Assembly (NCBI GenBank): GCA_947652605.1
Contig: OX393577.1
Span: 21,703,466 to 21,767,465 of the forward strand
Direction of reading: 5' to 3'
Length of the DNA: 64,000 bases
DNA from: Elmis aenea
Lineage: Eukaryota; Arthropoda; Insecta; Coleoptera; Elmidae
Shown here: positions 43,173-54,329 of the stretch, piece after piece
Position numbering within the stretch: position 1 is the first letter of the stretch
How the letters are laid out: every line of letters begins with the position of its first letter
Translations under genes and position numbers: made by a program
The notes under the pieces: generated by a model
What the model saw: only the letters and a program-made list of their open reading frames with translations
Told to the model about the DNA's origin: nothing
Database searches by the model: none

Positions 43173-45036
43173 TATAGAAAGGCTTAAAGATTCTTCACAA
43201 ACGGACACCAGCTCATTTATTTCCCTTTCATTTGAAATTTGTGCTTAAGTGTTTTAAATTTACATGTAAAGCCACCTCTATACTTAGATACAATACCTAA
43301 ATAAGTTAATTTACTAATATGTGGTATATTTTCCTATGGTTTAAAATTCATAAATGAAAATTTTCACAATGATCACAAACTTATTACCCACTAGTCAAGT
43401 TATTCTTGATGAAAGTTGATGGATGACTTAAAATTAATTTTAAGATGGCAAAACAGTTCATATGACACTAGATTTTAACGATTTTAAGACTTACAAAAAA
43501 ATTCATGCGAATTTTTTTTTTTAAATCGAAAATATGACCACACGAAATTTGAAGTTGAAATTTTATTTTCGTTTTTTGTAGTAGTTTCAACATTCAAAAT
43601 GTTTGCAACTAATAGAAAAGTTTTTTATTATTGATTTCTCGGAAAATTTTATTCTTGCGAAAAGTTGGTGCATGGTGCATGGTGCATGGGTGTTAAAATT
43701 ACTTCAAAAAACAAATTGCAATTTTAACGTAAAATTTTATCTTTGGTCGTAATTTTGAATTCTAAACAATCTTTCCCTATGAAGTTTTTTGTAACTCTTA
43801 AAATAAGGCCACTTTACGTTTGTGAATATTTCTGAAATCGCTAAAATCTGTAAAATCTTTTGACATGAATTTTTCTCGATATTTTGTTCATCTTAAAATT
43901 AGTTGCAAGTCATGCACCAACTATAATCAGGAATAAAAATCTCGTGTCGTATGAGTTTTTATAAAAAAAAAATCATCTTAAAATTAGTTTTAGGGCATGC
44001 ACCAGCTTTTATCAAGAATAAAAGTTTATAAAAAACTTTTTTATTTGTAGCATTCTTTCTGAATGACGCTGTATAGAAGATATAATGTAGTGTGAAAAAT
44101 AAATAAATTAGTTGTAAGAACTGCAAATTACCTATCAAGTTTCTTAAAAAAAATCAAAAATTCGCGATTTTTTAATTTTTTTAAAGATAAATCAATGATT
44201 TTTGATTTTTTATATCATAATCAAATTTTGCCCAACTCTGTTTAAGATTATTCATAACACGTCTTAAATATTTATGCCAAGATACAAAAAAAAATCGCCC
44301 AGGACGATTATTTAGTTTATCGCGTCTTGCGATTTGTACGATTAAATAGTAAAGAGTTTATATTAAATCGCTTTTTCTATGATAATTAACGAGAGTTCTC
44401 TGTTGCTTTAAAAAGACTTTGAAAACTTTTTAAGACTTTTTAATGGTTGAACCGCATATAAATTGACCTCTTACGATAAAGCACCACGCTACCAATAATT
44501 GAAATATTTCGCTCGAAAAAATACATCAAACATAATAAAATGATGCCACATTATACTCGGAACATTATAACGAACAAGTTCACCTCTCGCTTTCGTGAAA
44601 TCAAATTTCGGAGTCAGGCAATCAGCTGTTTAAGAGTTAATAAGCAGAGATGAATAAGGGCGACGTACAATAATGAAATTTATTGATTTTCCTTCAATTT
44701 ATGAGCAAGTTGTACGCACAGAGTTATATTAAAATTTTAAGACGTTTTCTCAAGGATCCTCGACGAAGCGTGTTCTTAGGTTTTTGCACCCGCATATCAT
44801 TACACACTGTTTGTAAATAAAATACGGTTTGTTAAAGATTGGTTTGTATAAAATTACGATATTGAATAAAACATTACTTGAAGTGTTACGTAACAATTAA
44901 AAATGTGTGAACTAGGTGTGCACCGTTAAAAAAATTGGACGATTACGGATTAATCGGCCGATTATTGACCCTTACATACGATTGATTAGGGTTTATGACT
45001 AATGATTTTGATTTTCGTTCGTTTTTTCCCATGATA
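43173..45036. other. AT-rich sequence with internal repeats, no gene seen
   Basis: GGTGCAT is tandemly repeated at about 43668-43691. ATGCACCA-CTNTNATCA-GAATAAAA words recur near 43915 and 43998, and TCTTGATGAAAGTTGATG near 43405 may belong to the same decayed repeat. AGGTGTGCACCG near 44931 followed by inverted AATCGGCCGATTA resembles a hAT end, but its partner is uncertain. No coding frame. Confidence 0.45.
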
Positions 45037-45593
45037 TACAGGGTGTCCAAGCCAAGACGAATTATTCGATAACTCTGTTATTAGTAATAATATTTTTAAA
45101 AAAAAGAGATAAAAGTTGTTTGTAATCATTTACTACATAACCTAAAATTATTTTCAACTATTACACAGTGTTTTGTTTTTGCGCTCTGATACCAAACATT
45201 GTTTTTTTTATATAAAACACCCTGTATGTTTTGTAATTTTTGGATGTAAAATTAAATTCTCTTTCAAAAATATAATAGATTATTTATGTCTAAAATAAAT
45301 CGTTTTTGAGTTATTACCGTTTTTTAAAAATTTTGACAGATGCAGACCTTAATAAAAATATTTATATTTATTAACATAACAACACCAGAGCAATTTACTA
45401 TGGTAATTTATTAGACAATAGTGTCATAGTGTTTGTTGAAAAGTTACATTTTTAAAATATTATACAGGGTGTTCGTTATACTCGGTCCATTTCGTTAACC
45501 TTTAAACACATATAAATCTTTTTTTTTTAATGGAACACCTTATATATTTTTACATTTTCTTGTAGAAAATGTAATTATCTTTCAAAGTTATTA
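45037..45593. repeat. Two small TACAGGGTG-type ends
   Basis: TACAGGGTGTCCAAGCC at 45037 faces AACACCCTGTA near 45220, giving a 190-bp inverted-end unit. A second end, TACAGGGTGTTCGTTATACTC, begins near 45464. Neither contains coding sequence; both resemble the ends of the larger foldback elements. Confidence 0.55.
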
Positions 45594-45980
45594 ACACGTT
45601 AAGCGCCACCATGTTAAAAAAAAGGTGTTTTTTTGGCCACCTTTTTTTTTAAATTTACGTTTCTTAATTGCCCTTAAGTAATATAAAAAAATTTCACAAC
45701 AAAATAATAACATTTTAACCAGTTTTGAATTTTTTTTTTTGTGTGAATAAATTTGTATCGTAAAACTTTTTTTTTTTTATATATCAATGTGGGTAAAAAA
45801 ATCGTGACCACCAAGGTTTTCTGGTCCAGCGGGCCATCCTTAAACCTTTTCTGGTATAGTTATATGTAATACAGGCAGCCGAATCTAAATGTAGGTTGTT
45901 GTATCCAAATGGATACAGGTGGCCCATTTGGCAAAAACTATTTGTATCCATATGGATACAAATGGCGCTTAACGTGTTAA
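45591..45980. mobile_element. PiggyBac-type MITE, copy B, TTAA TSD
   Basis: The element 45595-45976 (382 bp) has the same ends as copy A (CACGTTAAGCGCCACCAT / ATGGCGCTTAACGTG) and TTAA at both sides. It is collinear with copy A apart from a short deletion, and keeps both GTATCCA...TGGATAC palindromes (45901-45916 and 45944-45959). The minus-strand frame it contains is shared with copy A. Confidence 0.85.
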
Positions 45981-47112
45981 GCATGTTTTATGTCTAAATA
46001 CTTATATATATAATATTTTTGAAGTTATTTCGTTTCATGTGATTATTTGCGAGTATTTTACCTAAAATATCGGTAGTGTAATAATGTAATTATGCATTGC
46101 TTACCTAAGCACATCAAATGTACGGTACGTCGTTATAAGTTAAAACGAGATGGCTTTGTTATCAGACGTCGAAACTAGTTTACCGATTTAGTTGTGAGAG
46201 TTTTGTCATTTTGACGTCCATTTAGCTAACTCTCAGACATACCATAATTTTTCACCTTGTTTATCGCATTACTTACAAAAGTTGCATGTGTTATACGTTT
46301 ATCCGTTGCAGGTTTAGATTCATATTGCATAATTTTTAAAGACAGAAGGCAATATGCATCCTTACTTAACACATGCGGTAATATCAGTTGCTCCTTCCAT
46401 ATGTATGTAAGTGATCTCTACTCGAATCTTAATGTGCTCCTGATCCAAGAATACAAACATAAAAATACTCACTAGATGTCGCAAAGCATATGAGTTTAGG
46501 TAATTTATAAATTAAAGCATTTGAGGATTTGTTAATATGAAACCCAAAAGTATTTTAAACTGTTTCCCGAAGAATTAAATTATGTTCAACACTTTGAAGA
46601 TCATTATACAATTTTTTATTATTAAATATTATATTTAAAATTAGAGTATTAGTAAAAAAAGTAAAAAAGTAAAACTACTTTTGAAGTCCAATCTATTTGC
46701 ATAAATTAATTAATCGGCCAAAACGATTAAATTTGCCTGACAACAATATTTTCCTTGGAAAATTTAAATCAGTTTTGTAATAAAAATTATTCACTTAAAT
46801 AATCAACAATTTATAATTTAAGTTTTTATGACTTAACATTTTGTTTGATTACGTTTGTGTGAGTTTAATATCTTAATTTTGTTCACTTTTATAATTTTAA
46901 CGGCATGAGGCAAAATTTATATCAAAATAATGTTATTTTTTAGCTAAATAATAACCAATATTTTTAAAAACTAAAAAATGTCTTTTTTCAAAACAGATTA
47001 ATATGTAACTGTGCTTGTTTTCTTTTGTATATAATACACTAATTTTTATTTTAGTATTTAGAGTGTATGTGCTACAGATAATGTCCTTTTAATCTTAAAT
47101 TCGGACCCCTTG
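45981..47112. other. AT-rich sequence, no gene seen
   Basis: A slightly GC-richer patch near 46130-46240 has no convincing frame. AATTAATCGGCCAAAACGAT near 46705 echoes the words near 44950 and could be the other end of a decayed hAT element. Confidence 0.35.
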
Positions 47113-48294
47113 GTTATAGGGCGGACACGGTCAACTGGGCGACGTGCCAACTGGGCGACGGTCAACTGGGCGACAGGAACTTAAACATTTTTGAACTGTC
47201 ATCTTAGCACACGATTTTATGGATTGTTTTTGTAAATATTGGTTAAATATACTTACTTAATTTTGTAGAACTATGTTATAGGTCAGAATTTGTAGAATCA
47301 TTTAAGAAAAATACGTTAAAAAAAAGTGGTCCGATAATAATTTAAAATTAAAATAGTATAGTTGCACAGTATTAGAATAAAGAGAAAAAATACAGTTTTT
47401 TCATTCATTTATCAATATTATTTTGTAATTAACAAACATATTTACATTAAAACAAAAAAGTATATAACATTCAAAACAACATAATTAATTTTGAATTATA
47501 AGTCATGTTATAAGCAATACTCGTAAATAGTCTATTAGATATTTTAAATTTCTTTTCGGATGATTAACGAGCACCAAATTAAGTTACTATGACAAATTTA
47601 AACCTAAACTCTAGATGTTATAATACGCGAGAATCCCATGTTTAAACTTAAATTTCAAACACCCGGTATATTTAATATGTGTTAATATGTTTGTTAGTTA
47701 CAAAATATTATTAATAAATGACATCATTTATTTGATCTATTATTTAGTTTCCCAGCTAATAGACTATGTACGAGGTACCTACTGCTTATAACATTAATTA
47801 AAGGTTTTTAGGTGAAAACAAGAAATGTCAATTTTTATTATATCTTTACAATTCGATTTTAAAGAGTTTAAAGTCTACTATTTTTTTGTTCATAGAGCTG
47901 CATTAATCAAACTTTATTTTACTATGGATCATATTATTAAAAATGAGTATTAATCAATGAATGTAAAAAATGATATTCATTTAAACTATAATAATTAGTT
48001 ATTCTAAATGACCTGCCAAATTTATGATCCCAAATAAGGAATGGCAATGAAAAAATACCATTTATTGTAACTTGTTTGAAACAAAAATAAACTAAGTAAG
48101 TATATTACAAATATTTATAAAACAATCAGTAAAATCGTGTGCTAAGATGAGAGTTCAAAAATGTTTAAGTTTCTGTCGCCCAGTTGACCGTCGCCCAGTT
48201 GACCGTCGCCCAGTTGGCACGTCGCCCAGTTGACCGTCGCCCAGTTGCTCTCGCCCAGTTGACCGTCGCCCAGTTGTCGCGTATCGTTATAGGG
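47113..48294. mobile_element. Foldback/Rehavkus-like (Mutator-type) element, family 2
   Basis: The element 47122-48285 (1,164 bp) is flanked by an exact 9-bp duplication, GTTATAGGG (47113-47121 and 48286-48294). The left end has three units and the right end seven inverted units of a CAACTGGGCGACGGT repeat, with minor variants. Inner arms AACTTAAACATTTTTGAACT and the inverse at about 48150-48172 extend the inverted repeat. A 9-bp duplication with terminal tandem repeats is the signature of Drosophila Foldback and the Rehavkus group of Mutator-like transposons. The interior is AT-rich and encodes nothing recognisable. Confidence 0.8.
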
Positions 48295-49249
48295 ATGCTG
48301 TTAAAAAACCGTTCATAATTGTTGAAAGATAAGAAAATGTATGTTTAGCTAAGCGTTGCCAAAACAGAGCAGTTTTAATTTTTTCTAAAGTAGTATGTTA
48401 CTAATTCTACTTCTACTTCTACTGTTACTTTAATGTAATGAAATGAATCTTATAATTTTAAATTATTTCCCATGTAAGATATTTTTATATTCCTAAGATG
48501 TTGCATTCGATTAACTCGTATATCGTAGAGTCTTGACGATTTCAAATAACGATTAGCAGATGATAGCCACACATCTGAAGACCGTGACTTCGAGTACCAT
48601 CTTGGGAGTTTCTTTGCAGCTGGTTTACATGAGCATGACGTTTTTAGTAAATGGTATGCGGAACCTGCAATAATGGTTGTAAAAAAATTTTACTTGCTGC
48701 AATCCTGTGCATTATTGTATACTGCAGATTTTTACTGCATTGGTATGTTACTGATGCTATCAGTTTACTGTTTTATGCGTTTTTTGTTGTTGTTGTATAC
48801 AATGCACAGCATCTAAATCAAAATAAAAAGGAAGCATCAACTAAAAGCTTTCTATTTAACCTAGTTGTTTTAGATAGGTGAAAAAATTATACTAAATAAT
48901 CAAAAGGGGGAGGTTAAAAATCTGAAGGTTTTGAAAATTGCTTAAATCAGTGATTTATTTATTAAAATAAATAAGTTTAATTAAAAATCACTGATTTCTT
49001 CTTATCTTGTGGGTACTTAGGACAACATTTTGGTGAAAATTTTACCTTAAATTTCGTGTTAATTTATTATTTTGTGCCTTTCTGTCATCTGGACAAAATT
49101 GTGAAGTGTTAATTTTTGAAAGAATAGCTTCCATGTGTTTTAATCTGGGTAAAAACCTGTACTGTTTATTCATGCTGCTTAGTAAAACGCACTGATTACA
49201 TTTGGCATTATTACGAACATTCACATACATAAATATAATCGGATCATTT
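48295..49249. other. AT-rich sequence with one hairpin
   Basis: AAATCAGTGATTT (48944-48956) and its exact inverse (48985-48997) form a 13-bp stem with a 28-nt loop. Short frames show no motif. Confidence 0.5.
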
Positions 49250-49560
49250 TCATTTAAAGCTCGTGAAGTCCGTACTTGAAATATGCGATATACTGATAGC
49301 CTTAGAACGTGTCGTGTTGTATGATCCTTGTGCGTGCCTTATTATCTCAGGGACGATTCTGCTTGACTGCAATCGATATCTCGGAGGTGCAGCTGGAACT
49401 TGAGATGTAAAAGATATCTGCAAGCTTACCTCTTGAGCAAAGATTGTAGATATGTCATGTACTCCTCCGTAATTTCCATACCTAGTCGCGGACTTGTTTC
49501 GAGGACTTTGTAAATACTTACAAAAATGCAAGCAAGCTGAAATATGGAGTGGCTGTATTA
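49250..49560 (-). CDS. Candidate exon, unrecognised, minus strand
   Basis: A GC-richer block is open on the minus strand (the frame runs 49627-49250). On that strand a TTTCAG acceptor precedes CTTGCTTGC (about 49540), and a strong donor, CAAGAG|GTAAGC, lies near 49432. Between them two frames are open, one reading ETSPRLGMEITEEYMTYLQS. Past the donor the long frame continues as QVPAAPPRYRLQSSRIVPEI, a Pro/Arg/Ser-rich stretch. I recognise no domain and cannot choose the frame, so this is only a hypothetical exon. Confidence 0.25.
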
Positions 49561-49906
49561 CACGAACAAAGTTCATGCTGAATACTGAAAATGCACTTTG
49601 GTGTGAAGGGGATGTGTATAGGAGCAAAAAGAAAATTAAGTGGGACAGTTTTTACTGTGATGGGTTTTTTAAGACAGTTGTAATTACACAAAAAATCATT
49701 AAAAGAATAGAAAGAAATATTTTTTTTGTCATGTGAAAAGTGAGGTAGAATGGGGTATTTACCGTTACAAAATTTATATTTTATATCAAGTAAAAGAAAA
49801 TGTTTGTGATATCAATAATAAATTATTGATTTTTGAATAATAATTTAGTAATAATAATTTAAAAAAATACTAGTACAACTTTAAAGAAGGACATAACTTT
49901 TCTTTT

Positions 49907-50285
49907 TTAGTAAATAATATAAAATGGGTTTGCCTGATAAAAACTTTTGTTTACAATAAACACAAATGCACCGTCTTCATCACTTTTAACTTTTAAGTTC
50001 CGCATAAGAATTGTGAGCCTGTTTGACGCAAGAGAACATCTTATCCATTCTTTTTTAGTATAATCAAGAGAATATAGACATTTATCTTTTTTAATATCAT
50101 TTTCTTGTCTATAAGTACACGATGAAATAATGAAGCGATTTGGGGGATTAGGTCTACAGGTTTTGCTAATTTTAGTGGCTGATTTTTTTGGAAGGCATAC
50201 ACATGGGACAAAACGGCGTAATGCCTCGTCTTGCCCCACCGTCTTCGCCGATGGTTTAATCTTAGCGCATGCAGTTGTGGCGGAA
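49907..50285 (-). CDS. Unrecognised open frame interrupted by a Mutator-like insertion
   Basis: On the minus strand an open frame runs from the edge of the transposon at about 50285 to a stop near 49907. It encodes about 125 residues of balanced composition, including KPSAKTVGQDEALRRF, NPPNRFIISSCTYRQE, KKEWIRCSLASNRLTILMRN and DEDGAFVFIVNKSFYQ. Codon use looks protein-like, unlike most AT-rich frames here. I do not recognise the family. The upstream extension into the transposon's terminal repeats (up to 50437) is artificial. It could be a terminal exon or a degenerate gene disrupted by the insertion. Confidence 0.35.
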
Positions 50286-50497
50286 AAATTCTTGGGTCTA
50301 GGAACATTCTTCGCCCACAATTCTTCGCCTCCACAATTCTTCGCCCACATTTCTTCGCCCACATTTCTTCGCCCACATTTCTTCGCCCACATTTCTTCGC
50401 CGCCACAATTCTTCGCCGCCACAATTTTTCGCCGCATACAAGCATATCACAAATTTTGTTTGTAAATGTGATTTTTTTAATTTATAACATAATTTTT

Positions 50498-50980
50498 ACT
50501 CGCTAGGTTGCATACCAACCAGCCACCGAGCTCGGTACTTCTTCTTTTAATATTATGTTTAAAAATGGCTATATAAATAGCGTATGTTGTGATTTTTATT
50601 CTTGTTTATGTTATTATAGTACGAAAAGGCTCCCCCAGACAGACGGGATATGCCGCTCGGTACGATTCGGTTATGTTTGATTGTTAGGTTAGAATACATG
50701 AAATACTGTCACTTGCATATGTTTCCGAACGTTTCGACTGTCGCACTAGTGTGGGCACTCATTGCGGTAAGCAGCGATAATCATACCGAGTCTTGTACCG
50801 ACTGTATCGTACCGAGCGGCAGGCATATCGCGTCTGTCTGGGGGAGCCTTTTCGTACTATGATAACATAAACAAGAATAAAAATCACAACATACGCTATT
50901 TATATAGCCATTTTTAAACATAATATTAAAAGAAGAAGTACCGAGCTCGGTGGCTGGTTGGTACGCAACCTAGCGAGTAA
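50498..50980. repeat. Inverted duplication including a SINE head
   Basis: 50498-50629 and 50849-50980 are inverted copies, about 130 bp each with few differences. The arms consist of Mutator-like interior (TTCTTCTTTTAATATTATG) plus the first ~40 bp of the SINE (GGCTGGTTGGTAYGCAACC). The SINE body exists only on the right side, so the SINE inserted first and the inversion-duplication followed, with the 50627-50849 element at the centre. Confidence 0.75.
50627..50849. mobile_element. TIR element, AGGCTCCCCCAGACAGACG family
   Basis: Ends AGGCTCCCCCAGACAGACG and the inverse CGTCTGTCTGGGGGAGCCT are near-perfect over about 40 bp, continuing as GATATGCCGCTCGGTACGAT. It belongs to the same family as 56090-56324. 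At this copy the flanks are inverted copies of each other, so no target duplication can be read. The 70-codon plus frame inside has no domain. Confidence 0.75.
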
Positions 50981-51195
50981 AATCGGGAGGCGTGGGTTCG
51001 AATCCCGCGGCTGTCTGTCATCGTAGGGGTTTCAGATGGTTTTCCCTACCTACTATAGGCAAATGCTGTGACAGTACCTCCACCTACCCTTACCTTACCC
51101 ACCCTTTTCTTGTTCCCCGCCCCCTCCTCCCGGACGCTAGTGACCTCAGTTGTCGAAGCGTCCCTAAACTCTCAATTTAAAAAAAAAAAGAAGAA
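50945..51195 (+). mobile_element. tRNA-derived SINE
   Basis: A pol III promoter is visible: a box A-like TGGCTGGTTGG (about 50951) and a canonical box B GGTTCGAATCC (50995-51005), 44 bp apart. A pyrimidine-rich body (CCTACCCTTACCTTACCCAC and onward) follows, and the unit ends in an A-rich then AAG-repeat tail (about 51178-51198). It lies inside the Mutator-like element. The parent tRNA is not identified. A 62-codon frame across it is incidental. Confidence 0.75.
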
Positions 51196-51363
51196 GAAGT
51201 ATTAATATACAAGAAACAACTTTAGGCTAATGTAAAATAATCTGTAAAAATTACGTTATAAATAAATATGGCGGCTAAGAATTGTGGGGGCGAAGAATCG
51301 TGTAGGCGAAGAATTGTGGGCGAAGAATTGTGGGCGAAGAATGTTCCAGACACGAAAATTCTT

Positions 51364-51689
51364 ACATGAAATTAAATGACAAAGACGGAATTAGAACCTA
51401 ATGAAATACTCTAATATCAAAGTATACTAACATATTATCTTAATTTAGCTCAGTTTTATCCACATGCAGTGGAAGATGTATCCAATATTGTCAAATCACC
51501 ACAAAATATAATATAACACACAAATGTTTGAGGTGACGGCTAATTGTTGTACGTAGCTCCGAAAAGTTGCACCTCTTCCGGGCAAAATAAAGTATGTACC
51601 CCGTCATGCTATGCACCATGTTCCCCTACATATTTTAATATATTTTGTAATTTTTTTTTTTCTTAATTTAATCGTCTTGTACTTTTCTA
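51364..51689. other. AT-rich sequence, no gene seen
   Basis: Nothing recognisable apart from a moderately GC-rich patch near 51530-51630. Confidence 0.4.
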
Positions 51690-52150
51690 TGTTGCGATAT
51701 GTTTTCCTAACTTAAATTTATGTTTCTCCATTTGTTTCTATCGTTGGCTAACAACTGTAGCACATATTTCCATTCGACTCATCTACCTTCTACTTTCTGC
51801 TTTTCGTTTTTCCATTTAAGCAGTTAGTCTATATTCCTTTATTTCTCCTAATAAATCATCTACTGAGTGTATTTTCTTTGTTTTAGCATTCGTGTTTGTG
51901 CCCAAGCTTCTGAAGTGCAAGTAAGGCCTAGTACCGTGGTACAAAGACTGCATTAAATACTCCCGTCTTTGTTTCTTTTGAAATATCCTTTATACTAATT
52001 GAAAAACCTTTACAAGTAGTATGGTAAAAACTTGACGCTGCGTCTATTCTACTATTCAGATTTGCAGTTTCCCATCTTCTGCAATTATTGTTTCTAAATT
52101 TTTAAAACTAGATACCTTCTTTAGCCTTTCTTTCTCTAACTCAATTAAAA
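51690..52150 (-). pseudogene. LINE reverse transcriptase C-terminal remnant
   Basis: On the minus strand the reading is VSSFKNLETIIAEDGKL (KYLG-like block), then ISIKDISKETKTGVFNAVFV (the i-x-x-xTK-xxxxxVxxP stretch), a decayed YGSExW region and, near 51700, QLLANDRNKWRNI, which matches the LAxDRxxWR end of arthropod LINE proteins. Stops and shifts are frequent. It resembles the element at 59650-60225, which carries KISKETKTRVFNAV at the equivalent place, so both may belong to one family. Confidence 0.7.
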
Positions 52151-53632
52151 AACTTTTATTGGTTCTAAACTACATAGTACAAAAAGTACAGTGTAATTGA
52201 TTTTTTTTTATGAGGAATATATTAAAATATGTGAGGTATTAGCAAATTTGATAAGACAACCTTTAAATAAGAATATATATATATAATGACATTTTTTTAT
52301 ATTGAAGTTCAAAATAACCAACTTTATTTAGAGAATGTATTTGCCTACACCTATTAACACCTTACAGATTTCGCCAATTATATTAAATTTATCACTACTA
52401 AAAGTATTAAGTTTAGATGAATAGTATTAATTGTTTTATTTAGACTAAAAATTGTGTCCGTGCTATTTAAAAAGATTTAATAAACACTTTTCAAAATACC
52501 TTTAAATATTTTTAAACGCAATTTTACCCTTCAAACAAAATAAATTTAAACCAATGCTTATATAATTATGAATATGAATAATAAACTTTTATTTAAGAAG
52601 TATTGCTCAAACAATTTTTTTAAATATTTAATCCGAACGACTCGCTAGTCAGAAAAATATAATCTCAACGCTGTAGTACATATCAACAACTCATTTTTAA
52701 AATTAAATCTGTCAGTTTTAATGCTTTGCATTTGAATAAGACATAATTGGAAAGATGTCTTGTATAATATGTAAGCATATGACAGAAAACAAATAACATG
52801 AACAAGAGATCTCAGCGTGCAATGAGCGGAGTGTATTAACAATCGCTACCCGCGGTTCATTCCTGGTACAATGCAGAACCCTGAATTATGCCATTTCTAA
52901 ATGGGACTCCCGCTTGGATGTCGTGATCACGTAAGTACGAAGCTTGTGCCTTTGAATTTTAGTAAACAAAAATAAATAGGGGGTTGGCTATGTTTTACTT
53001 AACGGATGGAAATCTGCTGCATTCGCTATTGTTGTGGCCATGTGCGACGTATAATATGACTATTTTTTATTTTCAGGAAAATAGAGAATGAAAAGCAAGC
53101 TTCAAGCGGAATTGAAAAAATCAAAATATGTTGGAAAAATAAATGCCTTGCAATTTACATTCCATATAATCTGTAAATAATAACTCCTATTCTTAATTTT
53201 TAAAACAGTTTGGTAAATATCAAGAACAGGATGGCTTATTAGGCTTAAGAATTGTGTGCGAAACTCATAAAAGTTTCTCTCCTCATTCAATTGGCTTTTT
53301 ATTCGATGCTCATATACTGAAATAACGTTATATGGCAAATCGTTTTATTTGTAATTGTAATCATAAACATCTATTTCGTAAGAAAAGTCATTGTTGTTCA
53401 GGTTATTAGGTACAAGTCCTTGAATATACAAGTGGTAATAATTTCTACTGCATAAATAAAAACATTACGGTCGTCAGTGAGGCACTTGTAATAAACTCTA
53501 CAAGTCAGTATTAGTAAGTTCTAATTCTAAATAAAGGCATTTTAATGGTTTTTACGAGGGCGCATTTTTATGTTATCTACTTAGCCATGAAAGAAAGCAC
53601 GTAGGAAAATATTTAAAAAAATGAGCTATTTA
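52151..53632. other. AT-rich sequence, no gene seen
   Basis: A short GC-richer patch at about 52840-52940 ends in ATCACGTAAGTACG, a possible splice donor, but no exon can be supported. Confidence 0.4.
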
Positions 53633-54189
53633 TACAGGGTGTTCCAAGTTCGAGTAAATGCATGGAGGCTTCGCGTATCTTAAGAGCTATGAAGTCGGTT
53701 AAATTAGGGCAAAGTTGCGAAATTAGATGCCTATCAAGTATCTGCAAAAAAAAAATTCTTAGCTGACTTAGTTCCAAAAATAAGATATCGACAATCTGGA
53801 AACACTTCTCCATGGCAACTTCTTACGCTTTATATTTTGAGATAACATAAAATTTCCAACAACGTTTCGTCTTTTCAGAAACATCAACTTCATTTTTTTA
53901 AATTCGACGGAAAAATTTTAATCTCTAGTAGGATAGCATTTTGGCTTCTGATTTTAATGATATATGACACTTAATATCTAAAATGATACCACAAAAATTA
54001 AGAAAAATTCATTTTTTTTCAATTTTTTTATCAAATGATCTTATACCAAAAAAAAGTTTTTGTGCAATAGATAAAAATAAGTTTTAAATTCAGCGGATGG
54101 TATGTTTGCATATTTAAATTTGACCAGAATTTAGTTACTTCGTAGACTTTAAAATAAACGAGATTTCTTAGAATATGGTATACCCTGTA
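53633..54189. mobile_element. Foldback element, CAGGGTGTTCCAAGTTC family
   Basis: The element 53635-54187 (553 bp) is flanked by TA and begins CAGGGTGTTCCAAGTTCGAG. Read inward from the right it begins CAGGGTATACCATATTCTAA. The inner arms correspond (CGCGTATCTTAAGAGCTATG against the diverged inverse near 54150). It has no coding content. CTAGTAGGATAG at about 53934 may be a decayed form of the GTTGGCTATG motif seen in its relatives. Confidence 0.65.
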
Positions 54190-54329
54190 TAATTTTCCGT
54201 AAATGTTACATTTAACAAGATGAAACCGACATAATTCAAAAGCTTTTTAAAATTCTCGTATCTTGTAGACATTTTAGTCAATGTGCAACATTTGCAGAGA
54301 TGGAAGTTGATTTTTCCTCTCCATTTAAC

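Larger units (their letters stand above)
50285..51363. mobile_element. Foldback/Rehavkus-like (Mutator-type) element, family 1 copy 2
   Basis: The element 50294-51354 (1,061 bp) is flanked by an exact 9-bp duplication AAAATTCTT (50285-50293 and 51355-51363). Its left terminus has nine units of a TTCTTCGCCCACAW repeat (about 50307-50434) and its right terminus five inverted units (about 51270-51345). The outermost sequence GGTCTAGGAACATTC pairs with GAATGTTCCAGACAC. Inner parts match 8017-8485. Its interior was rearranged by a SINE insertion and an inverted duplication. Confidence 0.8.

Noticed and set aside
44920..46745. A large hAT element spanning AGGTGTGCACCG to AATCGGCCAAAACG
   Set aside because: Only the left end resembles a hAT terminus. 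The right boundary and target duplication could not be identified.
50307..50434. Regular short repeats that could be mistaken for a CRISPR array
   Set aside because: The ~14-bp units are contiguous with no unique spacers, are inverted at the other end of the element, and the context is an insect-type genome.
49907..50437. A 176-codon minus-strand protein rich in Trp, Glu and Lys repeats
   Set aside because: The N-terminal part is the translation of transposon terminal repeats beyond the 9-bp duplication at 50285. Only the part below 50285 was kept, as a candidate.
50945..51020. A functional tRNA gene
   Set aside because: Box A and box B are present, but the sequence does not fold into a cloverleaf and continues into a pyrimidine-rich body and an A-rich tail, as in a SINE.
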